Shown: in pieces, positions 37,001-44,128 of the stretch
How the letters are laid out: every line of letters begins with the position of its first letter
How positions within the stretch are numbered: the stretch's first letter is position 1
Source of the DNA: CAYZJR01 sp964503045
GTDB lineage: Bacteria; Cyanobacteriota; Vampirovibrionia; Obscuribacterales; Obscuribacteraceae
DNA: 64,000 nucleotides
Direction of reading: 5' to 3'
Assembly: GCA_964503045.1 (NCBI GenBank)
Contig: CAZCZI010000027.1
Coordinates: 20,409-84,408 of the forward strand
The notes under the pieces: generated by a model
Database searches by the model: none
Told to the model about the DNA's origin: nothing
The model's input: the letters and a program-made list of their open reading frames with translations, nothing else
Position numbers and translations under genes: made by a program

Positions 37001-40000
37001 ACACCTGAAGTCGCTCCCGATGCAAGGATGCGTTCTAAATTTTCACCGACGCTCAGTCTTGAGTCCCATTCCATAGACTCGCGAGTGGCGCCGCCTATAA
37101 ACCCGCCGGTGAATCCAGCAGCCGCGACAGAACCGTATTTGCCGAGTCCGAGTAATTTCTGAAACTGTCCTGCTCCGGCAAAGTTTGCAAGAGCGTTGGC
37201 AGTGCCGTTGAGAGAGTCTTTCAAAGGATCAGAACTCGTCCAATCGTAGCTGTCTCCCATGATTAGTGCTTTAGTCGATACTTTAATCGCCGCTCCGGAA
37301 GCTCCCACCAACGCTAGCAACCCGAGACTGGCTCCTCCGGTGAAACCGGCTCCTGCCACGGCGCCAATTGCCAGAAGAGCATCGCCGAGAGCATCTGCGG
37401 CTGCACCTTTAGACTGTACATATAAGTCGGTGGCAGCGTTCAATTGGTCTGCCAATTTCTTTCTTTCTTCCGGCGGTAGCTCCTGAAGTCTGCGAGCGCA
37501 TTCAGCAATCTCCTTTGAATATTTGTTCATTACATTGTCCAAACTTAGACCAGTGCCATCCCAAAGCGTGTCGACGAATGCAGCGCCGATTCCATCTCTT
37601 GCTTCGAAGTATCTGTCTTGATCTCGATTGAATTGCTCACGTGCATTTTGCGGTTGTTTTTCGAGCAGCCGACGCATTTCCACCTTGTCCTGACTGCCCA
37701 GCTCATCGTGCAGATCGCTAAGTAGCTCAGTGCCATATTTGGTGGCATAGGACTCTTTGAGTTCTTCTATTTGGGTTGGGCTCATTGAATTGAGGACGGA
37801 TTTGATGCCGGCTTCATCGGTTCCCGCGCCCAGAATGCACGCCCTGATTTCGTCTTCTGGCTGCATCTTGCCTTGTTTGATTAGGAAGTCGGCCACATCC
37901 TGCTCGTCTTCATTTAGCGCTCCCAAGACTTTCGAGTAATAGGCCGTGTCAGTTTGCAATCTCTTCTTTTCTTCGTCGGTCGCCATCAAGACATCCGTAA
38001 AGAAACCACGCTCGTTGTCGTCGAAGACACTTCGGTTCAATTGCACCTTCGTTTGAAGCGACAGCCGGCCATCTTTGGATTCAAGCAAGGGTTTGATGAA
38101 TTCTTGATATTGCCCGGCGATGATTGTGTGTCTTCTGATTGCTGTATCAAAGTCTTTAGATAGCTTTTGATCTTCGGGAGTTTGAGGATTATGCAGGCGT
38201 TCTTTGAGTGAAGGATCTTCTTTGAATGCCTGCTCGATGTCTCGGATTACTTGGGCAAGACCAGTGCCATCTAGTGTTGCCAGGTTGATCTTCTCGAGAA
38301 GACCTTGCTTTGGTGTTTCGCCATGCATTACATGATCGAGCATACCTGTCGCGACGTCGAGCTGAGGCTCGGCTAGCAGGTATCTCTTCAGTGTGTCATC
38401 TATCGATTGTCTATACTCTTTGTCTTCGCGATATTTCTTTTGTTCTTCCGGCGTCATTTTGGAGATTGCGTCGTATACCGCATTCTGATCGGCGCCCCAG
38501 AAGCTGCGTGCATCACTTAGAGATGCTTCGAAAGAGCGATTCCCTGTAGATTTTGAAGCCAGATAGGACTCGTCGAGATGGGCAAGATCGAGAGGAGCAG
38601 CCATCTTTTGATCCAGAAGGTCGTCTGCACGCTTGAGTTCTGAAGCGCTCAAGTAGGTTGACAGAATATCGTCAATACTCTTTCGGAAGCCGGGCTCCAT
38701 CTTCAGCCTGATCCAATCTTCTTGCGACATGTTTTCGATTGATTTGCATACGCCTGCTTCGTCGTCGTCGAATACGCCTCTGAAATCGGCAAGGTGCGAC
38801 ACCAATGTTCTGTCTGCGTGCAGAATCATGTCTTCCCATTTCAAAACCTCGGTACCGTTGCCGGCACCGGTGAGCTGTTGATGAAGGTCCTTGTAGAAAC
38901 GACTGGCAGCCTTGTCGGAGTCTGTATCGCCTTCAATATTGTGTTGGGCGAGCTCGCGACCAATAAGGTAGAGATCTCGCTGGTCTCTTGTCATGTTGAG
39001 AAGAGTTGCTTCGATTGCCTTTTCGTTGTCCCCGATCAAAGTACGGTTTTCTTGCACTTCAGTAATAGCGCTAATGGCTCCGCCTTCGACAAAATCTTTG
39101 GCGATTCTGGTCTCTCTTCCTTCCAGACGCGTTCCGTCTTCTGTGTATTGATCAAATGCATCCTTGATTCGGTTTACGTTTGCGTCAGTCATGTATTCCT
39201 TTCTGACGGTCGAGGAGGCATCACGAAAGGCCTCTTCGAAGATTTTCAAATCGTGGTGCTTCAATGCGATCTCCGCAAGTCTTCTTGTGTCCTCATTGTT
39301 GTGACGATTGTCTGTGCCTTTTAGATAAATTTGGATTGCCTCTTTCGTGGCATCCGACAAATGAGGATCGTTGAGCAAGTCCGATCTTAGTTCTTTGCCG
39401 GGAAACAGCCTGCTGTAGTCCTTCTCCAGCTGCTCAATTTCTTTGGAGTTCATCGTAGACAGTTTGCTTCGAATCTCTTCCTCGCAAGATTGATCTGTCT
39501 TTCCGAAGAATGTCTGCCCTCTTTCAATTAGAGCGGCGTGAATGCGAGCGGCGTCGCCGCCATTGTTTCCGTCGATGCCTTTAAGCAAGCTCAGGGCTCG
39601 ATCGAGAGTGGCTCCGGACATCTCGTCTTCAAACTCTTTCTTGAGCCCCCAGGTTTTGCCATCCGAGGCATAATTTTTTCCGTATTGTTCTTGGAAAATC
39701 CGATCTATCCGATCGATTTCCTCTTTGGTTTTGTCTTGCAATAGGTCTTTGATCTTTTCGAAATCCGTTCCCCAGCCAAGCAGTCCGCCATTGCAGGCAT
39801 CGTCGATTGCAGCTGCTATGCGTTTCGCCTCGGCAGTTTCTTTATCTTCTGTTGGATTGGTGGATTCGCTTTTGGGCTTATCGGCTCTCTCTTGTTTGGG
39901 CTCTTCTTGTCCGGTGATAGTAAGGTTTGGCAGTTCTACGGAAGTGGTTTTATTTCTTTGCGAGTCGTTTAAGGAGTAGGTATTCCGCTCCACTTGAAAG

Positions 40001-40059
40001 CGAGATGGATCTACCGTTTGTCCGTCGTTCGGGGCAAAGCTTTCGTAGACGTTAGCCAT
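34093..40059 (-). CDS. Giant annexin-like / YD-repeat protein (1988 residues)
   Basis: The start at 40059 is chosen because GGAGG lies 9 nt upstream; a longer start at 40080 lacks a site. No signal peptide. Order of parts: a polar N-terminus (1-80); annexin-like helical repeats, the first at about 85-160 with GWGT (95-98) and LKKEFEDEMSG, degenerate copies to about 740, and the clearest at about 740-810 with GAGT (744-747) then Glu786 exactly 38 residues after the Thr, the type II Ca2+-site spacing of annexins; a Gly/Ala-rich hydrophobic region (about 880-1045) like a membrane-inserting or glycine-zipper segment; five 15-residue repeats (about 1090-1164); a beta-rich domain (about 1165-1440); and YD/RHS-like repeats to the end. 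About 180 residues align with the 437-residue protein at 42557. Function unknown; Ca2+-dependent membrane binding is inferred. It is preceded by a direct-repeat promoter box and lies just after the two-component genes. Confidence 0.85.
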   Translation of the reverse strand: MANVYESFAPNDGQTVDPSRFQVERNTYSLNDSQRNKTTSVELPNLTITGQEEPKQERADKPKSESTNPTEDKETAEAKRIAAAIDDACNGGLLGWGTDFEKIKDLLQDKTKEEIDRIDRIFQEQYGKNYASDGKTWGLKKEFEDEMSGATLDRALSLLKGIDGNNGGDAARIHAALIERGQTFFGKTDQSCEEEIRSKLSTMNSKEIEQLEKDYSRLFPGKELRSDLLNDPHLSDATKEAIQIYLKGTDNRHNNEDTRRLAEIALKHHDLKIFEEAFRDASSTVRKEYMTDANVNRIKDAFDQYTEDGTRLEGRETRIAKDFVEGGAISAITEVQENRTLIGDNEKAIEATLLNMTRDQRDLYLIGRELAQHNIEGDTDSDKAASRFYKDLHQQLTGAGNGTEVLKWEDMILHADRTLVSHLADFRGVFDDDEAGVCKSIENMSQEDWIRLKMEPGFRKSIDDILSTYLSASELKRADDLLDQKMAAPLDLAHLDESYLASKSTGNRSFEASLSDARSFWGADQNAVYDAISKMTPEEQKKYREDKEYRQSIDDTLKRYLLAEPQLDVATGMLDHVMHGETPKQGLLEKINLATLDGTGLAQVIRDIEQAFKEDPSLKERLHNPQTPEDQKLSKDFDTAIRRHTIIAGQYQEFIKPLLESKDGRLSLQTKVQLNRSVFDDNERGFFTDVLMATDEEKKRLQTDTAYYSKVLGALNEDEQDVADFLIKQGKMQPEDEIRACILGAGTDEAGIKSVLNSMSPTQIEELKESYATKYGTELLSDLHDELGSQDKVEMRRLLEKQPQNAREQFNRDQDRYFEARDGIGAAFVDTLWDGTGLSLDNVMNKYSKEIAECARRLQELPPEERKKLADQLNAATDLYVQSKGAAADALGDALLAIGAVAGAGFTGGASLGLLALVGASGAAIKVSTKALIMGDSYDWTSSDPLKDSLNGTANALANFAGAGQFQKLLGLGKYGSVAAAGFTGGFIGGATRESMEWDSRLSVGENLERILASGATSGVIGAGAGVLMTGAIDAVGASVRAIRGGLSEQADNVAAQLDDTARATADNAPAELSDFSPAESNRLSSEVGDVAAENSDNVGNQAANVAAENSDNVGNQAANVAAENSDNVGNQAANVAAENSDNVGNQAANVAAENSDNVGNQAANAIDAPQQPRKLTLAELDELYKQRAGQDGAGVVRFTKDPNLVYRLDQVNASDYPNGLFLSTKEGTIITGEITLADGTVIPKGTALPYGVQISPGSVEKVGDKLNKIVGGKIVVPGDGVTLPNGTILRTSDIADNTSFQIFDGQFAKAGTTENPGDWIVLRETTDGNRPIYDAYTNSNSTKLKNWNPIEGEPGMFNPAVKATDPPREMIKLEPDERFAIDTDKPFTAKEPSFLVRRPDGKYYFVSYKDVSETMVPVDARSEAVLASLKPSRLSNVADDISGNQVAAIAQDNADNITREGGRIMEVSNAQGSTKLGYDSNGQLNEVSFSGDRATVWKRQADGWVGYNNQGQIVEDRMLDIDFKVSPNGDVEMSNLGYLNKIVNRADGMTEYHLNNGGYRLLDTNNRVKEMGFEGGIVAKPIYEPGSDVISRLDLSDNSSIQINNGRLSITRPDGQTVVYPGRGEILAPGSSADSDAFAIKFGNRELKIDLDDDIASHLRTLNHNWSDVVVNADGSYQTPLDDHIKTFRDSSERLLKVEQDGNVSGTFKYSSETGRDLAEVDFAGPNGFKAQRVPGKENVWTITEGGRQYEFEGDIAVVSDPTSDVGISVRRVTSQPGGGELTELLSLDGKSATHFPDGSVIYKNADGLVTSAYSARHSASYVYSKDGSGLESVDLGRGRFTATRLSGNQWRIEGDAIDPYTFEGNLEVNQSGSLSRISPNGVRESFRLDGSRSIAYPDGSLVSVDAGGRVVAAESALTNSSARFEYIGNTLTKVNTPGMNARRVGADQWLLRTPDGSESIFKGKITVKENGEIWKALAGGEFERLQ
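36566..36790 (-). repeat. 45-nt minisatellite, five units, in the giant gene
   Basis: Five exactly phased 45-bp units (36566, 36611, 36656, 36701, 36746) differ at only a few bases and encode NVAAENSDNVGNQAA five times. The middle units are nearly identical, which suggests recent expansion by slippage or unequal exchange. The period is a multiple of 3, so copy number can change without breaking the frame. Confidence 0.95.
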
Positions 40060-40138
40060 TCTGCGTAATCCTCCAGCCAAAGGCGCAGCCTGTCGAATAG
40101 CTGGAGCTGTTCGATCTGTGAGCGCCTCGGTAGCACTT

Positions 40139-40172
40139 ACCTTAGGCGTCGTTACCTGAGGAAATCCTGAGG
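40139..40172 (-). promoter_or_regulatory. OmpR/PhoB-type direct-repeat promoter box, copy 1 (giant gene)
   Basis: On the minus strand the 19-mer CCTCAGGATTTCCTCAGGT (40172-40154) holds two CTCAGG half-sites 11 bp apart. It is followed, after 9 bp, by TAAGGT (40144-40139), a possible -10. The box ends 94 nt before the start codon of the giant gene. Half-sites one helical turn apart and about 10 bp from a -10 are the known arrangement for activation by PhoB/OmpR-family regulators; one such regulator is encoded next door. Confidence 0.65.
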
Positions 40173-40220
40173 CAGCATAGAGCCGTCTTTGGAAGCTTTA
40201 GTCCAGTTCAAAAATGGGGA

Positions 40221-40895
40221 TTATTCCCTAATCGTGTAGCCGACTGCGTGAACTGTGGCAATCAGATTTGGATCTCCGCCCATTGCTTGAATCTTCTTTC
40301 GGAGTGCTCTTATGTATGTGTAGAGTGTTTCACTTGTGACGTCAGAGTCGGAACTCCAGACATAATCGAGCAAATCTTTAGTTCTAACAGCCTTTCCTTT
40401 ATGTCTGAGCAAGAACTCGAGCAGTTGGAACTCTTTGGGTTGCAGAGTTAATTTGCTGTCTTTGAAAAATGCCTGGTGTGACGACGTATCTATGCTGATG
40501 CCACTTGCCTCAAGACGCGCACCCTGAAACTCGGGCGGACGCCTCAGAAGTGCACGAGCGCGTGCGTGGAGTTCACGAGCATCAAATGGTTTTGTCAGAT
40601 AATCGTCGGCCCCTGCGTCGAAGCCGGTTTCCTTTTCATCGACTTTGTTTTTTCCTGTGAGCATAAGAATTGGTGTCACCCCACCCGATGCACGAAACTT
40701 TCGCACAATTTCGACACCTGAGACGTTTGGTAATCCCCAATCGACAATTATCAGATCGAACTTACCGATCTCCAGTAATTCTTGCGCATCACGACCGTCG
40801 TGGACAGTTTCAACCTCATGGTCCTTGGCGCCCAAATAAACATCGATTTGATCAGCCAGTATTTCATCGTCTTCAATAAGTAGAATCTTGGCCAT
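40221..40895 (-). CDS. OmpR/PhoB-family response regulator
   Basis: A two-domain transcription factor of 224 residues. The start at 40895 gives MAKILLIEDDEILADQ; a GGAG box lies about 5 nt upstream. The receiver domain (1-120) has the acidic pair Glu8/Asp9, the phospho-acceptor Asp52 in LIIVDWGLPNVSG, and the switch Lys in DDYLTKPFDARE. The C-terminal winged helix (about 130-222) has LTLQPKEFQLLEFLLRHKG and TLYTYIRALRKKI, typical of DNA-binding OmpR proteins. The gene follows the histidine kinase gene after 52 nt and precedes the giant gene. Three direct-repeat boxes nearby are its likely targets. Confidence 0.95.
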   Translation of the reverse strand: MAKILLIEDDEILADQIDVYLGAKDHEVETVHDGRDAQELLEIGKFDLIIVDWGLPNVSGVEIVRKFRASGGVTPILMLTGKNKVDEKETGFDAGADDYLTKPFDARELHARARALLRRPPEFQGARLEASGISIDTSSHQAFFKDSKLTLQPKEFQLLEFLLRHKGKAVRTKDLLDYVWSSDSDVTSETLYTYIRALRKKIQAMGGDPNLIATVHAVGYTIRE

Positions 40896-40947
40896 AATGC
40901 TCCGTCCTCGGTAGGTTCTTACCCGACAAAAGCGGCTCCGAAACTGC

Positions 40948-42396
40948 TCAATTCGGTTGCTGATGAACCGGAAGCCGAATCCAAAAAATGCTTCCTTCGC
41001 CTTCTCGACTGACCACGCCGATTTCCCCGTGATGAGCAACCACGATTGCTTTAGCGATCGCCAGACCCAACCCGGTTCCTTTGTGTTGTGTCGCATCAGA
41101 GCGAGAGACTTGTTGAAACCTGTTGAAGATGGAATCTATGAATTGAGATGGAATGCCGCGCCCATTATCGATGACTTGAATTTCGACGGAATCGCCTTTA
41201 TCTATTGCATTGACAGTAACAGTGCCGCCTTTTGGCGAATACTTAATGGCATTGGAAAGAAGATTGACCAGCACCTGAACCAGTCTGTCCGAGTCAGCAT
41301 CAATTCTCGTTGATGTTTCAACTGGAACTAGTGATACTTTCGAACGCTCAGCAAATGCTTGTACAGCAGATACCGACTCATTGATAATGTCGTAGACAGC
41401 GACATTCTGGAAATACATGTCCAATTTGCCTGCTTCCAGCCTATCTATGTCCAAGAGATCTCGAATCAGATGAATGAGCCTAGTGACATTGAATTCGGAA
41501 ATCTGGATCTGTTTCAAGATTGGTGTCGGCAGTTCGCCGTATACCCCATCTGCCATGGACGATAGAGACATTTGCACCGAGCTCAGTGGCGTTTTCAAGT
41601 CATGGCTTACCATCTGCACAAGCTCTTGTTTGTGGCGCGCAGCTTCTTCTAATGATTGCGCCATCTCATGAAAAACTTTATCCAAGTGAGCAATTTCATC
41701 GCTTCCACCCACTGGTTTTAGCAGCTCCTTGCTTTTGCTGAGTCGTTGGGTGTTCTCCATCAAGACCCTCAGTCTTGTCACTGTGCTTTTAGCAAACAAA
41801 CCGACTAGACATAAGCCGATCAGCACGTTGACCGCGCAGCCGGCATAGAGAGCCGAAACGAAATTGTGACGATCTTGTTCTTTTTGTTTAGACGTGCTTT
41901 TAGACTCGACCTGCTTCTGTAACGCGCTTGCAGCGTTGATAAAGCGAATGAGTCCAAGCTGCATTTCGGGACCTGTTTCACTGGCACTGCCAGTTACAAT
42001 CATCACTTCCAGGTGGTGATCGAGAGCCGCAAGACCATTGTTTGACGCATTTTGAAAGTTGGCAAACACATTTTTTTCGTCGATGCTGCTTTTGTTAATA
42101 AGCTTAGACATCTCCTGTAGGTCGGCTTGGACTCGTCTTCGGATTTGTCTTGTACGTTGGATGTGAGCAGAATCTCGGCTCCACTTGTATTCGTTGAGTG
42201 CCAAACCTGAATGGAAGAACTGATTTTGGATCTCTTGGCAATAGAGTACCAGCGATTTTCTTCGATTTTCCTCTTCTACCTCTTTCTCTACTTCTTGCAG
42301 CAGACCCGCTAATACAGACAGGAAAATGAGCTGAAAGAAGATCGGAATTGCGACCATTAAAAGCCCTTGACCGAATAGGTTTGGCTTTAAGCGCAT
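40948..42396 (-). CDS. Sensor histidine kinase, partner of the adjacent regulator
   Basis: A 482-residue membrane sensor with AAGGA 8 nt before its ATG. It has an N-terminal membrane helix (about 10-33), an extracytoplasmic four-helix-like sensor region (about 35-185), a second membrane helix (about 188-208), a HAMP-type linker, the HisKA domain with SHDLKTPL (His265), and the ATPase domain with N-box NLLSNAIKYSP, G1 DNGRGIP and G2 KGTGLGLAIAKAIV. It is complete and should autophosphorylate and pass phosphate to the regulator 52 nt downstream. Its catalytic half is closely similar to that of the orphan kinase at 48148. Confidence 0.95.
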   Translation of the reverse strand: MRLKPNLFGQGLLMVAIPIFFQLIFLSVLAGLLQEVEKEVEEENRRKSLVLYCQEIQNQFFHSGLALNEYKWSRDSAHIQRTRQIRRRVQADLQEMSKLINKSSIDEKNVFANFQNASNNGLAALDHHLEVMIVTGSASETGPEMQLGLIRFINAASALQKQVESKSTSKQKEQDRHNFVSALYAGCAVNVLIGLCLVGLFAKSTVTRLRVLMENTQRLSKSKELLKPVGGSDEIAHLDKVFHEMAQSLEEAARHKQELVQMVSHDLKTPLSSVQMSLSSMADGVYGELPTPILKQIQISEFNVTRLIHLIRDLLDIDRLEAGKLDMYFQNVAVYDIINESVSAVQAFAERSKVSLVPVETSTRIDADSDRLVQVLVNLLSNAIKYSPKGGTVTVNAIDKGDSVEIQVIDNGRGIPSQFIDSIFNRFQQVSRSDATQHKGTGLGLAIAKAIVVAHHGEIGVVSREGEGSIFWIRLPVHQQPN

Positions 42397-42491
42397 TTCG
42401 TTTCCTTGCAGAGGAAGTGACGTTACTCAGTATATTCAGCTTGGAAAGTTTTGTCCGCAGCCGGGCAGGCTGATACGTCGTCATTGCATGG

Positions 42492-42525
42492 ACTCAGGAT
42501 TTCCTCAGGTCCGTTTTCATATTCT
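42492..42525 (+). promoter_or_regulatory. OmpR/PhoB-type direct-repeat promoter box, copy 2 (437-residue gene)
   Basis: ACTCAGGATTTCCTCAGGT at 42492-42510 shares 18 contiguous bases with the other two copies, and TATTCT (42520-42525) follows after 9 bp. A transcript starting about 7 bp later would have a short leader with AAGGAGGG (42546-42553) right before ATG 42557. The box lies between this gene and the divergent histidine kinase gene, so it could also affect the kinase promoter. Confidence 0.7.
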
Positions 42526-42556
42526 TATCGCTCAGTGCGATTACCAAGGAGGGTCG

Positions 42557-43870
42557 ATGAGTCGAGTCGAAGCTTCGTTTTTTTCTGACAATACCCAAAA
42601 CAGAGCACCCTTATCAGGTGATAACACGCCGTTTGTTGCTGAATCACTGAAGTCTTTTCGAGACATAAACAAGCAAAGTACCTCCGTTCTTAATGAGTTT
42701 CGCGGGAAACATGGAGACCTCATTCTTGTTGGCGTGGAGGATGCGCAAAGAAAAACCGCTGCTGTCGAATCGCCAGTGAGAGTCAGAGACAACTCTGATG
42801 GATCCTCGATTTCACTTGAGCGGCAAGGAGATGGGCGTGAACACCCAATCAAGATAGTGCACGCCGACGGTAGTTCGACCGAGTATGACTACGATCAGTC
42901 CGGTAAACTGAAAGGCGTTGTCGAATTCGACACATCAGGCAAGCAGTTTTCTCACTACGAAGCTGGGGATGGAAGTCGTGGTGCTTGGGTTCGCGTGGGT
43001 GACCAGCCCGCACAACTTCCTGCTGTTATATACGGAACATTGACGGTTGACGATCAGGGCAATCATTCTTTTCGAGAGCGAGACGGATCTACTTTTGTTC
43101 GAACAGCTGATGGAAGCATGTTCAAAACGAATATCTTTGGAGTGGTGGTGTTCGAAGACAGAGTGACGGAACAAGAAAAGCGATCTGCGACAAACACTGG
43201 TAAGGACACCAACGATCCACCTGAAGCAGTCGAACAAGTGAGGTCACAAGACAAAAGTCAGCCGAATGCAGATTTCGTGGACGCGATCAATCGCGAGAGC
43301 ATGGAGCCACATCCTGATAAGGCTGAAGTCATACGAATGATAGAGAAAGCATTTCACGATAATCCCGAGTTGCAAAAACGGCTGCGCGATCCCACAACGA
43401 CAGACGACAAGCAGTTTGCTGAAAGATTTGAGGCGGCTGCACATCGCTGTTTCCCTACTGCTCAAGATTACGGGCGATATATAGAACCACTGATCACGAA
43501 GGGCGAGCTTCCCTTGGAAGCGCAATCCGAACTCTACAGCAACGATCTGCGCGGATTCTTGAAAGATGTTGTAGCGTCAACCTTCGCTGAAAAGATTCGT
43601 TTGCTGCACGAAAAGAAGTATCAAGACACCGTTCTTGGTGCCTTGAGTGCTGCAGAGAGAAAGGTCGCTCTGTTTGCGGCGGCGCAAAATAGCATGCGCA
43701 CGGAAGATGAGTTGCGCGCAGCCATTATTCTTGACGGAACAGATAGCAGTGAGGCCGCTGATATTCTCTTGCAACTTACTCCTGAACAACTCGATCGCGT
43801 AAAAAAAGAGTATGCAAGAAAGTATGGAGAATGGAGCGCTGTAAGAAGACTTGAGACCGGGCGACGATAG
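42557..43870 (+). CDS. YD-repeat / annexin-like protein (437 residues), paralogue of the giant protein
   Basis: The start at 42557 is fixed by AAGGAGGG 4-5 nt upstream. No signal peptide. The N-terminal half (about 75-205) is beta-rich and YD/RHS-like (IKIVHADGSSTEYDYDQSGK, HSFRERDGSTFVRTADGS). The C-terminal half (about 255-437) aligns along about 180 residues with residues about 600-790 of the giant protein, including ALSAAERKVALFA against ALNEDEQDVADFL and DELRAAIILDGTDSSEA against DEIRACILGAGTDEAGI. The chain stops inside this last annexin-like repeat (after EYARKYGEW), so the final helix and the Ca2+-site acidic residue are missing, and the first Gly of GxGT is replaced. It has the same modules as the giant protein but in the opposite order. 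Confidence 0.82.
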   Translation: MSRVEASFFSDNTQNRAPLSGDNTPFVAESLKSFRDINKQSTSVLNEFRGKHGDLILVGVEDAQRKTAAVESPVRVRDNSDGSSISLERQGDGREHPIKIVHADGSSTEYDYDQSGKLKGVVEFDTSGKQFSHYEAGDGSRGAWVRVGDQPAQLPAVIYGTLTVDDQGNHSFRERDGSTFVRTADGSMFKTNIFGVVVFEDRVTEQEKRSATNTGKDTNDPPEAVEQVRSQDKSQPNADFVDAINRESMEPHPDKAEVIRMIEKAFHDNPELQKRLRDPTTTDDKQFAERFEAAAHRCFPTAQDYGRYIEPLITKGELPLEAQSELYSNDLRGFLKDVVASTFAEKIRLLHEKKYQDTVLGALSAAERKVALFAAAQNSMRTEDELRAAIILDGTDSSEAADILLQLTPEQLDRVKKEYARKYGEWSAVRRLETGRR

Positions 43871-43880
43871 ACTTGTCGGT

Positions 43881-43914
43881 CCTCAGGATTTCCTCAGGTT
43901 TTCAATTGTATTGT
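43881..43914 (+). promoter_or_regulatory. OmpR/PhoB-type direct-repeat promoter box, copy 3 (no intact gene behind it)
   Basis: CCTCAGGATTTCCTCAGGT at 43881-43899, identical over 19 bases to copy 1, is followed after 9 bp by TATTGT (43909-43914). It begins 11 nt after the stop of the 437-residue gene and points right. The next 210 bases hold no convincing gene on the plus strand: AAGGAG at 43956 has a GTG only 2 nt away that would give 15 residues. It may drive a small RNA or mark a deleted gene. Confidence 0.6.
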
Positions 43915-44128
43915 GCATGTGTAAGCGAGCGATAACGTACATCTGATACAGCATCAAGGAGAAGTGAGAACGCCGGCGAAGTTTCTGGGGAGAGGCTTCA
44001 GGCACAGTTAGAAAATCTAAAAACCAAATCCGCCATATTAAGAACAAACCAGCTACAAAAGGGTTAGGCCTCCAGTTGGGTGAAGTACCAAGACTTCGCC
44101 CGATTGGTCTTGCTTTTTGTATTTGCCG

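Noticed and set aside
43956..44010. Short peptide gene after AAGGAG behind the third regulator box
   Set aside because: The only start (GTG) is 2 nt from the ribosome site and gives 15 residues; spacing is too short and there is no other support.
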